NCBI GenBank assembly: GCA_949288175.1 | Contig: CASEIV010000005.1 | Span: 1-64,000, forward strand | Direction: 5' to 3' | Length of the DNA: 64,000 bases | From: an uncultured Eubacteriales bacterium | GTDB lineage: Bacteria > Bacillota > Clostridia > TANB77 > CAG-508 | Shown here: positions 17,481 to 26,244 of the stretch, in pieces | Numbering within the stretch: position 1 is the stretch's first letter | How the letters are laid out: every line of letters begins with the position of its first letter | Translations under genes and position numbers: made by a program | The notes under the pieces: model-generated | Seen by the model: only the letters and a program-made list of their open reading frames with translations | Told to the model about the DNA's origin: nothing | Databases searched by the model: none

Positions 17481-18566
17481 TTACGCATTAGAGCCTTCTG
17501 GTTCATCATGTTTTACACTACCTTTGCTATTTTTCTTTTCTTCTTTTTCATCTTTTTTATCCTTTTTTTGTCTTTCTTTTTTCTCTTCTTCTTCCTTCTT
17601 TTCTTTTTCTTGTTCCTCTAGTTCTTTCTTTACAATTTGTTGTGCTTCTACTATCTTCATAACTTCAGCTTGTTTTTTCATTAAGTCTGTTTTTAATATA
17701 AATATCGCTGCTAATAAATAAATTGTTGCAACTGTTACATACATAATACTAAAATACTCTATTGTAAAATTAAATATAATATTTACAATTAAATAAAGAA
17801 TATTTAATATTGTTGAAAGTGTTAATGCATAAACAGCCATATTAAATACAGCTACATATCTCATTTTCATCTTCAATATCCACATAGTAAAATATCCAAC
17901 AATACCAATAATCATTGCATACCATAAGGTATTGATAAAATACATAGAAAAACTATAAATAAATAAGCTGATAAATACACTAAAATATAAACTATTAATT
18001 CCTCCATTTTGTACATAATTCACAACATCTTGTTTATTAAATTCTGTCAAATTTACACTGTTGAAAGATTCCTGATAATTATAAGATACCTCTCCAATCA
18101 TTGTGATATTTTTTAAAACCACTCTATTTTTTAAAACCAAAGCCCCTATTCCATATTTATTAATTTGATTCAAATATTGATTAATGTTTTCTTCTGAATC
18201 TGTATTGGTATCTACAATAATTTTTCCAAATTGTTCATTATCAAAAATAAGAGCCTCTTGTGAATCTACAGTTAATGTTCCATCACTATATGAAAAATCA
18301 GGGAACTCATTTTCAAGATAATTTGTTCCTTCATCAATCATTTGATATGTTTGATACAATGTCCATACACTTAAGACAACAGCTAAAATTACTACCAATT
18401 TTGCAATATACGTTAGAGCTTTTCCTATCCCTTCTGTTGCCAATTCTGGATATTTCTCTATATTAAAAATAGAATATTTTACTTTTTTAAAAAATCCTAG
18501 TCCTTTTAATTCTTTATATTCTTCCTTCTTTTCTTCTATTGTATTTTTTTTATCTTCTGAAGCCAT
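17481..18566 (-). CDS. DUF1189 family membrane protein
   Basis: 361 residues. The head (GFFKKVKYSIFNIEKYPELA), a first membrane helix near 50-70, an extracellular domain to ~185, and a cluster of helices at about 190-300 match the DUF1189 family of Firmicutes. The last ~60 residues are a highly charged Lys/Glu tail. Function unknown. Its ATG overlaps the alr stop (TAATG), so it is co-translated with alanine racemase. Confidence 0.75.
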   Translation of the reverse strand: MASEDKKNTIEEKKEEYKELKGLGFFKKVKYSIFNIEKYPELATEGIGKALTYIAKLVVILAVVLSVWTLYQTYQMIDEGTNYLENEFPDFSYSDGTLTVDSQEALIFDNEQFGKIIVDTNTDSEENINQYLNQINKYGIGALVLKNRVVLKNITMIGEVSYNYQESFNSVNLTEFNKQDVVNYVQNGGINSLYFSVFISLFIYSFSMYFINTLWYAMIIGIVGYFTMWILKMKMRYVAVFNMAVYALTLSTILNILYLIVNIIFNFTIEYFSIMYVTVATIYLLAAIFILKTDLMKKQAEVMKIVEAQQIVKKELEEQEKEKKEEEEKKERQKKDKKDEKEEKKNSKGSVKHDEPEGSNA

Positions 18567-19684
18567 TATCTATACTCCCTTCTAATATTAGAATCTACAT
18601 ATTTTGGATTGATATTAACTATTGCTTTTTCTCCTATTTTAACATCTTTTCCTGTTATGTCACAAATAACATGATATGTTCCAATTCTTCCTAATACTTT
18701 ACACTTATTATCACCAATTTTTACATACATATTTTGATTTTTGAAGAAATCTTTGATATCTCTTACAATATATCTTAGCTTGTCTACCCATCGAAACATA
18801 TCTCTTCCTGTTTCAATGTTAACACCATCCATATATCCTACTGGGATTAAAGCAATTTTTGTATTTTTATTGGTTGTATATGTATTGGAATATCCAATAT
18901 TAAATCCTTTTGGTAATTCTTTTACCTCTGAAACTTCTGCTTCTAAATGTGCAATTCTTTTTAATCCTAGATTATTTCTAAAAGCAATTCTTCCTAAAAA
19001 AGCAGAACCAACTCTTACGGCATTTAAATGCATATTTGGAAATTTAATAAATGCTGATGAATTACAGATATGCAACATTCCTGTTTTTATATCATTCATC
19101 TTTAATACTTCAATCACATCCATAAATCTATCAAATTGTAACTTTGTATATTTGTCATCAAAAAAGCTAACAGAAAAATGTGAAAATGTTCCTTCTATTT
19201 CTATATTTTTAATTCCTTTTAATGCTTCCACCATAGAATCTCTATCTGAATAGATAAAACCATATCTTCCAAAACCAGTATCAATTTTTAAATGTGCTCT
19301 GATTTTTTGATTCTTTTCTTTCGCCACTTCTTCTGCAACTTTAATATCTTCTTTAGAACCAATGGTAAGGATAATATGATTATCTACTAGTTTTTTCACA
19401 TCTTCTTTGATTGCAGTTGAAGATAACATTAAAATGTCTTCTTTAATGCCTGCTTCTCTTAATTGTAAAGCCTCTTCTATTGTAGATACTGCAAAAAATG
19501 AAATCCCATTATCAATCAACAACTTTGTAAATTCTACTAGTCCTAAACCATATGCATTTCCTTTTACAACAGCTATGATTTTTACTTTTCTACCATTATC
19601 ATCTGGTCCATTTATTTCAGCATGTTTCTTTATTTGTTCTATATTATGCACTAAATCTTTTTTTTCTATAACTAAAGCTTTCAT
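18566..19684 (-). CDS. alr: Alanine racemase
   Basis: 372 residues from ATG 19684. An earlier in-frame ATG at 19699 is possible, but AAAGGA fits the later one. PLP-dependent L-Ala/D-Ala interconversion for peptidoglycan. The PLP lysine motif AVVKGNAYGLG is near residue 42, and the catalytic Tyr region is in GYSNTYTTNKN..IPVGYMDG. Slightly divergent from model Alr, with an insertion near RDMFRWVDKLRYIVRDIKDFF, so a serine-racemase activity cannot be excluded. Followed by the overlapping DUF1189 gene. Confidence 0.85.
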   Translation of the reverse strand: MKALVIEKKDLVHNIEQIKKHAEINGPDDNGRKVKIIAVVKGNAYGLGLVEFTKLLIDNGISFFAVSTIEEALQLREAGIKEDILMLSSTAIKEDVKKLVDNHIILTIGSKEDIKVAEEVAKEKNQKIRAHLKIDTGFGRYGFIYSDRDSMVEALKGIKNIEIEGTFSHFSVSFFDDKYTKLQFDRFMDVIEVLKMNDIKTGMLHICNSSAFIKFPNMHLNAVRVGSAFLGRIAFRNNLGLKRIAHLEAEVSEVKELPKGFNIGYSNTYTTNKNTKIALIPVGYMDGVNIETGRDMFRWVDKLRYIVRDIKDFFKNQNMYVKIGDNKCKVLGRIGTYHVICDITGKDVKIGEKAIVNINPKYVDSNIRREYR

Positions 19685-19706
19685 TTCTTTTCCTTTCATG
19701 AAACAT

Positions 19707-19755
19707 TAGGGACGTGTCAAATCGTTTCATTTTGAAACGATTTGGCCTGTCCCTA
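19707..19755. repeat. REP-like dispersed repeat, copy 3 (perfect hairpin)
   Basis: TAGGGACGTGTCAAATCGTTTC and GAAACGATTTGGCCTGTCCCTA (each described by its ends) form a near-perfect hairpin of about 20 bp with a 5-nt loop. It lies 10 nt after the FemAB stop codon. Copies at 2364 and 6582 share the 5' half but have a degenerate second half. Confidence 0.85.
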
Positions 19756-19764
19756 TCGTTCCAA

Positions 19765-20829
19765 TTATTTTTGATTTAAACTTTTTCTTTTTAATTGTCT
19801 TAATGTTCTAAAAGCTTTTTCTGAAAATTTATACAATTTATATTTTAATGGTTTAAAAGGATAATATACTTCTCCTATAAATTCTGTAAACTTAGCACCA
19901 AATCCTTTTTTAAATCTATATAGTCCATATTGTGGGTGGCTTTCATCTACAACACCTGATACCCCTCTAAAATCATAAATATCATCATGTCTTGCAATTG
20001 CCATTTTAATCATTTCCCATTGTAATAAATAATTGGGCATTAAATTTCTATGTTTGTTACTACTTGCACCATACAAATACCATGTTTTATTACCATAGAA
20101 AATTGGTATAACCCCTGATATTGGTTCTCCTTCATAATATGCCATTAAAACTTTCATATGTTTTGGTCCTAAACAATCATACATTTTTTCAAAGTATTCC
20201 AATGGTCTAATGATAAATCCGTCTCTTTCCCCAGTTTCCACCATGATTCTGTGGAAATCTTTTAAATCTTCTTTTGTTCCATCTTTTACAGTGACACCTT
20301 TTCTTCCTGCTAATCGAATATTATATCTCCATTTTTGATGAAATCCTGCCATAATTTCTTCTTCTGTTTTATCTTTTATATCTAAACGAAATACATATCT
20401 TGGTTGTATTTCATCTTTAAAATCTTTCGCATCGTCTTTAATTTTATATCCTAAATCTGTAACTACTTTTCTAAATTCTTGATCATCACTTACGATATCT
20501 GGTTCTGTTCTTAATACAAATGCATTATATTTTTTTGCTAATTCTTTTGCTCCATCTGTTAATTGTTTCATAACATTTTCATCATGTATATCACAAACTG
20601 GACCTCTTGATGAATACATCATATTTCCAAATATAGGCATTTTTCTTATCCATACACATAATGAACCAATGATGTTTTTGTTTTCATCTTCAGCTAATAT
20701 GACTTCTGGCTTCCAATTTGGCTTTTTTACTTCTGCCCATTCTAATGATTGTTGAAAGTTACATCTTTCATGTCCTTCTAAAAATTTTTTATATTCTTCT
20801 TTTGATTTCTCATCTGTTACAAATCTCAT
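19765..20829 (-). CDS. FemA/FemB-type peptidoglycan aminoacyltransferase
   Basis: 354 residues. Two GNAT-like subdomains typical of FemABX: the N-terminal part begins FQQSLEWAEVKKPNW, the middle has KWRYNIRLAGRKGV (near 185), and the C-terminal part has YDFRGVSGVVDESHPQYGLYRFKKGFG, the family's signature end. These enzymes transfer amino acids from aminoacyl-tRNA to the lipid II stem peptide to build cross-bridges. It is next to alr, another wall gene. Donor amino acid unknown. Confidence 0.92.
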   Translation of the reverse strand: MRFVTDEKSKEEYKKFLEGHERCNFQQSLEWAEVKKPNWKPEVILAEDENKNIIGSLCVWIRKMPIFGNMMYSSRGPVCDIHDENVMKQLTDGAKELAKKYNAFVLRTEPDIVSDDQEFRKVVTDLGYKIKDDAKDFKDEIQPRYVFRLDIKDKTEEEIMAGFHQKWRYNIRLAGRKGVTVKDGTKEDLKDFHRIMVETGERDGFIIRPLEYFEKMYDCLGPKHMKVLMAYYEGEPISGVIPIFYGNKTWYLYGASSNKHRNLMPNYLLQWEMIKMAIARHDDIYDFRGVSGVVDESHPQYGLYRFKKGFGAKFTEFIGEVYYPFKPLKYKLYKFSEKAFRTLRQLKRKSLNQK

Positions 20830-20999
20830 GTTTTTCTCTTCCTCCTAGATATTTGCAATACATGAGTATTTTACACCAATATGTGGTTTTTTACAAGTAA
20901 TTTATGTTATTTTTTGGTGAATTCTTAACGAAGATTTATTGCTTATCTTGTGTTTTTATTATATACTTTGTTATATTAATTAACTTGGAGGATTTCACT

Positions 21000-21509
21000 A
21001 TGTTTATATTCGCTCAAATTTTAGGTGCCATTGCTTTATTTATCTTAGTTTTAAGTTTTCAAAAAAATGAAAAACAATCTTTGTTAAAATATCAAATTGG
21101 CTCTAGTATTTTCTTTGCAGCACAATATTTGTTTTTACAAGCATATAGTGGTTGTTTAATAAATATTGCATGTATCATAAGAAACTTATTATTCAGAAAA
21201 TATAATGGTAAACAGATTCCTATTTATTATTTAATTTTTATTATTTGCATTATGATTGTTTTATCCTTATTTTCTTATGTGGGGCCTATTAGCTTACTGC
21301 CTTGTATCGCTTGTGTATTATATAGTTGTAGTCTATGGCAAAACAACTTAAAAGTTACAAGAATTGTTGAAGTCATTTCTTGTTCTTTATATATTATTTA
21401 TAACATTAAAGTTTTCGCTTATGTTGGTTTAATCTCTACGATTATTGAATTAATTTCTGCATTAATTGCTATTTATCGATTTGATATAAAAAAAGATTAT
21501 AAGACATAA
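21000..21509 (+). CDS. YgjV-family membrane protein (first copy)
   Basis: 169 residues from ATG 21000 (TTGGAGGA upstream). It has five or six hydrophobic helices with the pattern QYLFLQAYSGCLINIACIIRNL and LYSCSLWQNNLKVTRIVE seen in the YgjV inner-membrane family. No function is established for the family. A paralogue lies at 25155-25703 on the other side of ssrA. Confidence 0.75.
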   Translation: MFIFAQILGAIALFILVLSFQKNEKQSLLKYQIGSSIFFAAQYLFLQAYSGCLINIACIIRNLLFRKYNGKQIPIYYLIFIICIMIVLSLFSYVGPISLLPCIACVLYSCSLWQNNLKVTRIVEVISCSLYIIYNIKVFAYVGLISTIIELISALIAIYRFDIKKDYKT

Positions 21510-21530
21510 TTTTTACTTATAATCTTTTTT
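21495..21530 (+). terminator. Terminator overlapping the end of the YgjV gene
   Basis: GATTATAAG (21495-21503) pairs perfectly with CTTATAATC (21516-21524), followed by six T. The stop codon TAA lies in the loop. Confidence 0.85.
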
Positions 21531-21583
21531 GACATTTTATAAAATTCTTTTGCTTTTATAAAACAGCTTTTATAAATCTATTT

Positions 21584-22093
21584 TTAAAATACTTTATCTG
21601 GATTTGGGAGTAGTTCTATATTAATGTCTTCTACAGTTTTACTTATAGGAATAAGATATACATTAAAATCCCATATATCTTCAGGAGTTGTTAACGGAGC
21701 ATCTCCATATATGATAATATCTACTTTTTTATTCGTAATTTTAAATTTATTGATTTCAGGATTGATTCCTGCTTCTATAACCAGTAAATTCTTATTCGTA
21801 AAAAAATCATCATTAAAATTATAATTTTCATCTTTACTCTGAACTTTATCTAAGATTTCATCCAATCTTGTTCGTTCTGTTACTACCTCATATTCTTGCT
21901 CTTCATCTAATATTTTTGCATTATCATAATTGGTCGAATATGTTATTGTATAATAATCCTCATTGTATGCTTCATTATAATTTTTACTTTGTATTCCTTC
22001 ATTATTTTTTTGTAAATTTATTATAAAAATAGCTATTATTGCAATAATAATTAATAAAATTATACCCAATATTATTTTACTTTTCTTCTTCAT
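21584..22093 (-). CDS. Membrane-anchored hypothetical protein
   Basis: 169 residues. A short Lys-rich head and one hydrophobic helix (IILGIILLIIIAIIAIFII, residues 7-25) anchor an extracellular domain rich in Asn, Asp and Glu. There is no Cys after the helix, so it is not a lipoprotein. No family recognised. It sits beside the mobile remnant, but its composition is native. Confidence 0.65.
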   Translation of the reverse strand: MKKKSKIILGIILLIIIAIIAIFIINLQKNNEGIQSKNYNEAYNEDYYTITYSTNYDNAKILDEEQEYEVVTERTRLDEILDKVQSKDENYNFNDDFFTNKNLLVIEAGINPEINKFKITNKKVDIIIYGDAPLTTPEDIWDFNVYLIPISKTVEDINIELLPNPDKVF

Positions 22094-22258
22094 ATTTTTC
22101 CCCTTTTTTATATTAATATATAATATGGTGCGGTATTCTTACAGGTTACGAACTCTTGATTCTCTTTCTAAATTATAAAATGATTATATATAACTTATTC
22201 CATAATTGCAATAGTAATAGAAAATTTTAATCTATAATAGCTCAAAATGTTATAAATC

Positions 22259-23125
22259 CTATTTATCCAAGAGTTTCTTATTATCTAAACTTTCAATTTT
22301 CTTTATCCCTTTACTATCTTGTAAAATCGCATATTGTTTTTTAGCTACTTCATTTAATCTCTCAAGCCTTTTATTCTGTTCTATGCCTTGATTTATCATT
22401 TCAGCATTTAAATTTTCCAAATTAATTAAAATTACTAATTGAAGAATATTAGCATAATCTCGCATATTTCCATCTAAATTTGGATTTTCATCTTTCCATT
22501 CTTTTGCTGTTTTACTGAATAAAGCTACATTTAATATATCTGCTTCGTTTGCACATACATATTGTTTTTGCTTTTCAGTTAAAGTTGGTATTATATTTTC
22601 TTTTATACTATCTGTGTGTATTCTATAATTTGTTTTTGCTAATTCTCTTCTTACAGACCAATTTATCTTATTTTGATAACTTTCATTTTGTTTTAATCTT
22701 TCAAATTCTGTTATCAAATATAATTTAAATTCTGTATTTAGCCAACTAGCAAATTCAAATGCAATATCTGGATGTGCAAATGTTCCAATACTGTACTTTC
22801 CACTACTTGGAATAATTCCAATAGCATTAAAATCCTTTTTCCATCTATTTGGTGTCATCGTAAAACGATTGTATCCGACTTCATCAATTTTAATTCTGTG
22901 TGATTCCACGGAATTAAAATTTTCATTGTGCAATTCTTCCTAAAGATTATAAAAATCAAAAGAGTTTTTATTAGACATCCAATTTCTAATAACTCCTGAT
23001 GGATCATCTTCATTTTGATATTTTGCTAAATCTGTTAAAGAAATATAATCAATATCTCCAACTCTCATTACTCTAACTAAATTATCTTTTACTTTCATTT
23101 CTGTTTTTATCATTTCTTTTTTCAT
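22259..23125 (-). pseudogene. KilA-N domain protein broken by an in-frame TAG
   Basis: One continuous frame of 289 codons except for a single TAG at 22942-22940 (codon 62). The sequence before it is DYISLTDLAKYQNEDDPSGV..IRNWMSN and after it EELHNENFNSVESH, then FTMTPNRWKKDFNAIGI and IAFEFASWLNTEFKLYLITEF. In intact KilA-N proteins this place is LWEEL or LWEQ, so TAG most likely replaced a Trp TGG. KilA-N proteins are phage or mobile-element DNA-binding proteins. TAG is a normal stop elsewhere (rplC, rnj), so I read this as a decayed gene. Confidence 0.8.
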
Positions 23126-23159
23126 TTATATCACGACCTTATATAGTTTTATATTTATT

Positions 23160-23474
23160 TTAAAACATTTGTTTGTGATTGTCAAGATTTTTACCATTTT
23201 TAGCTTTAAAATTTATACTATTAAAAAGATATAATGCAACTTTGTTTTGCTGTGCTGAATCCATTTCCATAATTTTAGCTGAAGCAAAAATTATATAAAG
23301 ATAGTTTGCAAAACTGATAGTTGTTGTTCGGTATTCTATATTGATCTCTTTTAACAAGTTATCAAAATATTTATACATTTCTTTTTTATCATATTCTAAA
23401 TTTGTATGACTGTAATTATCACACATACATATTGCTAATCTTAATTTATTTTCTATATCCATACCTTTTATCAT
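23160..23474 (-). CDS. Hypothetical protein of the ssrA-linked island
   Basis: 104 residues, acidic and helical, no recognised domain. An alternative start four codons later (MDIENKL) is equally plausible. It lies between the broken KilA-N gene and the recombinase remnant and probably belonged to the same mobile element. Confidence 0.5.
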   Translation of the reverse strand: MIKGMDIENKLRLAICMCDNYSHTNLEYDKKEMYKYFDNLLKEINIEYRTTTISFANYLYIIFASAKIMEMDSAQQNKVALYLFNSINFKAKNGKNLDNHKQMF

Positions 23475-23506
23475 ATCTATTACATAATTTACTTTTATAG
23501 CAACTA

Positions 23507-23623
23507 TTATTTCGATTTTGTGTAATAATTGTTCTTTTCACAATATTCTTACTGTGAATCAATAGAATAGCCATTATCTCTTTGTTCATCTGTACTAACT
23601 CTTACATAAATTCCACATCTCAT
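23507..23623 (-). pseudogene. Remnant of a large serine recombinase
   Basis: With GGAGG 9 nt upstream, the frame reads MRCGIYVRVSTDEQRDNGYS IDSQ and then TAA at 23551-23549. IYVRVSTDEQ is the catalytic-serine motif of resolvase/invertase-type recombinases. After the stop, in another frame, EYCEKNNYYTKSK continues as in such enzymes (usual text QLRMIKEYCEKN), so a small deletion with frameshift destroyed the gene and the rest is gone. It shows that the region beside ssrA is a decayed mobile island. Confidence 0.85.
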
Positions 23624-23648
23624 AAAATATTACCTCCTATATATTTGC

Positions 23649-23807
23649 TTAAATTTGTTTAATTTCTTTTAAGTTATACTTTTGATTATATTCTTTAATA
23701 TAAAAATTTTTACTAGCAATTTCATTTACTTTATATTCATAGTCTTTTATGATTTCTAATATTTCGGCACTTGGCTGTAATTCTTGTAATATTTCAAATT
23801 CAAGCAT
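23649..23807 (-). CDS. 52-residue hypothetical protein upstream of the recombinase remnant
   Basis: An intact small frame (MLEFEILQELQPSAEILEII, then a Lys/Asn-rich half ending LKEIKQI) with AAAGGAGAA upstream. The stop is 26 nt before the recombinase start, so the two were probably one transcription unit. No family recognised. Confidence 0.55.
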   Translation of the reverse strand: MLEFEILQELQPSAEILEIIKDYEYKVNEIASKNFYIKEYNQKYNLKEIKQI

Positions 23808-23811
23808 AAAA

Positions 23812-23840
23812 AATATTCTCCTTTCCAGAAAGAGAATATT
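23812..23840 (-). promoter_or_regulatory. Hairpin occluding the ribosome site of the 52-residue ORF
   Basis: AATATTCTC and GAGAATATT pair perfectly around a loop containing CTTTCC. The GGAG used by the downstream ORF lies in one strand of the stem, so the structure could limit its translation. Confidence 0.4.
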
Positions 23841-23850
23841 TTAGTTTCAT

Positions 23851-23877
23851 AAAAAAACTACAAACTTTATAGTTCGT
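23851..23877 (-). terminator. Terminator of ssrA
   Basis: On the minus strand ACGAACT pairs with AGTTTGT (7 bp, one G-T) around ATAA, then AGTTTTTTT. It starts 15 nt after the encoded CCA end of tmRNA. Confidence 0.8.
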
Positions 23878-23891
23878 AAGTTGTTATAAAT

Positions 23892-24248
23892 TGGTGGAGG
23901 TGAGGAGAGTCGAACTCCTGTCCATAATACCTTCCAAATAGACTTCTACAAGTTTAGTTTATTTTTTATATTCATCTAACTTACACCAATAAACAGGTTT
24001 AAATTAGATATAGCTTTTAAAATACCCACTACCTTCAAAGCAAAGGTAGCTTTGTTTCCTACTAATATGACACTTTATCTAAATGCGTAGGAACATTTAG
24101 GAAAGCGTAGCTGCAACTAGGCAGCTAAAGCATACTCATTATTATTTTCTGCGTTTATATTTAGTTTCCCGTTTTTTTAAGTGGCCAACGAGAATCCACT
24201 ACTTGCTATCTATCCTTCTAGTATTATGTCGAAACCAAGTACACCCCC
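23892..24248 (-). ncRNA. ssrA: Transfer-messenger RNA (tmRNA)
   Basis: 357 nt. The 5' GGGGGTG and 3' CACCTCC form a 7-bp acceptor stem, the T arm is GGAGTTCGACTCTCC, and CCA is encoded. The messenger part reads GCA GAA AAT AAT AAT GAG TAT GCT TTA GCT GCC TAG after a typical A-rich resume context, giving the tag AENNNEYALAA. The ALAA end is the degradation signal recognised by ClpXP (clpX and clpP are at 43761-45790) and FtsH. It rescues stalled ribosomes. A decayed mobile island lies directly downstream. Confidence 0.97.
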
Positions 24249-24270
24249 ATGTAGTTTTCTTACCTTCCTT

Positions 24271-24299
24271 ATTATACAATATCTTGTTGATTTTATCAA
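24271..24299 (-). promoter_or_regulatory. Promoter of ssrA
   Basis: TTGATA and TATAAT separated by 17 nt, with the -10 box 22 nt before the mature 5' end; the 5' leader would be removed by RNase P. Confidence 0.75.
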
Positions 24300-24326
24300 T
24301 AACAACTTTTTGTAAACATCTAATTT

Positions 24327-24980
24327 TCAAGCCTCTTTATTCCAAAGTTTAATAATATAATGTTCATCCTGATCAATAATCGGTCTGCTTACAATTTCAT
24401 ATTCTATATTTGATCCTATTAAATCTTTAATTGGTTGAAAATCCATCATAAATTTTGCATATGTCATTAAAATATATCCATTTTTATTTAATAATTTATT
24501 TGCATTTTTAAATAATGTTTCTTTCATTTCTCCATTTTTATCAAACAAAGCCATTTCAATATAATTATCAGGAATGTCATTATCCCAAGGCATTCCTGCT
24601 AAAATAATATCAAACTTTTCATCCTTAATGGCACTTAAACAATCACTTAATCTAAATTCTACCTTAACATGATTTCTTTCAGCATTCTTTCTAGCACATT
24701 CTATTGCATAAGGATTTTTATCTAATGCAATCACTTCTGCACCTTTTTTAGCTGCTTGAATTGCTAAGAATCCACAGCCTGTACCATAATCTAGTATATT
24801 TTTATTGGTTATATTTTCTTTTTCTAATATATTCATTGATTTTATAAGATGTTCAGCAATTTCACTTGTTGGATATACATTTTTCTCTATAATCAATCTC
24901 GTTCCCATTTGTTCCATTTCATAAGGATATGTTTCTTTTTTCAATTCTTCTACTCTTTTTAAAGCATTCTTATTTTTCAT
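24327..24980 (-). CDS. Class I SAM-dependent methyltransferase
   Basis: 217 residues from ATG 24980 (GAGGT upstream); a longer frame upstream lacks a ribosome site. SAM motif I is ILDYGTGCGFLAIQAAKKG, with acidic ALDKN after strand 2 and motif IV LAGMPWDND. The LAGMPW text resembles the catalytic loop of N-methyltransferases such as HemK/RNA enzymes (NPPY/W), but it is not exact. Substrate unknown. Confidence 0.8.
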   Translation of the reverse strand: MKNKNALKRVEELKKETYPYEMEQMGTRLIIEKNVYPTSEIAEHLIKSMNILEKENITNKNILDYGTGCGFLAIQAAKKGAEVIALDKNPYAIECARKNAERNHVKVEFRLSDCLSAIKDEKFDIILAGMPWDNDIPDNYIEMALFDKNGEMKETLFKNANKLLNKNGYILMTYAKFMMDFQPIKDLIGSNIEYEIVSRPIIDQDEHYIIKLWNKEA

Positions 24981-25154
24981 ATCTTCATCTACCTCTTTTA
25001 AATAAACTATTATTATTTTATCTCTTTTTAAGATTTTATGCAAATTTCACACAAGAAAAAAGTTATAGAATTTAATATCACATCTATAACTTTTATAATT
25101 TCAATTTATCCAGGTAGTTTATTGATTGCTTATTAGCATCTATTTTTCTCTTAT

Positions 25155-25703
25155 TTATTCATTTTTACGATTCTTTTTTATTTCCAGCCAATATCCCGTA
25201 ATAGCACATATTAATAATATTGATTCTGATATCACTCCAAATATAGACATTATATACAGATTATACAACAACCATAAAGTTTCTACTGGCATTCCAAGTA
25301 ATTTATACATTTTTGTTTTCTTCTGCCATACTGAAAATGTATATAGCATTGCAGCAAACACAGATAATAGACTATAAAGTCCTTCATATGTAAATATTGC
25401 TGAAACTATAGAAATACTATATAAAACAATTAATATGATAATATCTGTTTTATTTATTGTTTCTCTTTTTCCATTTTTCTTTTCATCAACAAAAAAGATA
25501 ACATTTCTAATCAATGCAATTATACACATAGCCACTCCTGACCATGCACTTAACAAAATATATGCTATGATATTAGCACTTATTGATAAAAAACTTAATA
25601 TCAATAGCTTTTTTCTATTTTTAGCATAATAGGTTAATGCTAAAAATAAATATGTAAGAATTGTAAATATTTGTGATACTATATAGGTTATTGACCAATC
25701 CAC
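25155..25703 (-). CDS. YgjV-family membrane protein (second copy)
   Basis: 182 residues from a GTG start behind AAAGGAG. It has the same layout as the protein at 21000-21509: five or six helices, with SAWSGVAMCIIALIRNVIFF and LYTFSVWQKKTKMYKLLG in matching places. No function is known. The two paralogues flank the tmRNA gene and its island in opposite orientations. Confidence 0.75.
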   Translation of the reverse strand: MDWSITYIVSQIFTILTYLFLALTYYAKNRKKLLILSFLSISANIIAYILLSAWSGVAMCIIALIRNVIFFVDEKKNGKRETINKTDIIILIVLYSISIVSAIFTYEGLYSLLSVFAAMLYTFSVWQKKTKMYKLLGMPVETLWLLYNLYIMSIFGVISESILLICAITGYWLEIKKNRKNE

Positions 25704-25737
25704 TTTTATTCTCCTTTATACCTTTATTATATTTTTA

Positions 25738-26244
25738 TTATTTTAATTTTAACATATATAACTTTCTTAAAAATCCATTAGATAATCTGGTTTCTCTTAC
25801 AAATTTTAATCCAACTCTTTCAAGTGTTTTACAACTTCCTATATTGTTTGGATGTGCCATTGAGATAATATAATCAAATCCTAATTCTTTTGCCAAATTT
25901 AGTTCTATTGTTTGAAGTTTTGTGGTAATACCATTTCCTCTATATTCTGGTAAAACTAAGTTTCCACCTAATTCACATACTTGATATTCTTCAAGCCCAA
26001 ATTCTTTTTTAAAGTCTGCTAACATCTCTTGTGAAACATATAATTGTGCCATACCAGCAAGCTTATCTCCATCATAAGCTCCATATAATGGTGCATAATT
26101 TTTTTCATCAAACATACTGTCATATTCCCATTGCTCATAAGGAATAAAATATTCTTTGTCTTCTACTCCTCCTAATACGGTTTCAATTAATTTAAATAAT
26201 TGCTCCTTATCTTTTTCTTCAATCTTCTTATACACTAAATTCAT
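25738..26244 (-). CDS. GNAT family N-acetyltransferase
   Basis: 168 residues. Acetyl-CoA loop LVLPEYRGNGITTKL near residue 98 (R/Q-x-x-G-x-G/A type), followed by ISMAHPNNIGSCKTLERVGLKFVRETR, a typical GNAT end. Substrate unknown. Its ATG overlaps the stop of the upstream regulator by 4 nt, so the two form an operon. Confidence 0.88.
   Translation of the reverse strand: MNLVYKKIEEKDKEQLFKLIETVLGGVEDKEYFIPYEQWEYDSMFDEKNYAPLYGAYDGDKLAGMAQLYVSQEMLADFKKEFGLEEYQVCELGGNLVLPEYRGNGITTKLQTIELNLAKELGFDYIISMAHPNNIGSCKTLERVGLKFVRETRLSNGFLRKLYMLKLK

Noticed and set aside
22130-22175. Possible tRNA/tmRNA 3'-end duplicate (att site) around GGTGCGGTATTC
   Set aside because: It contains GAACTC and an end resembling CCA on the minus strand, but the T stem does not pair and similarity to the tmRNA end is too weak.
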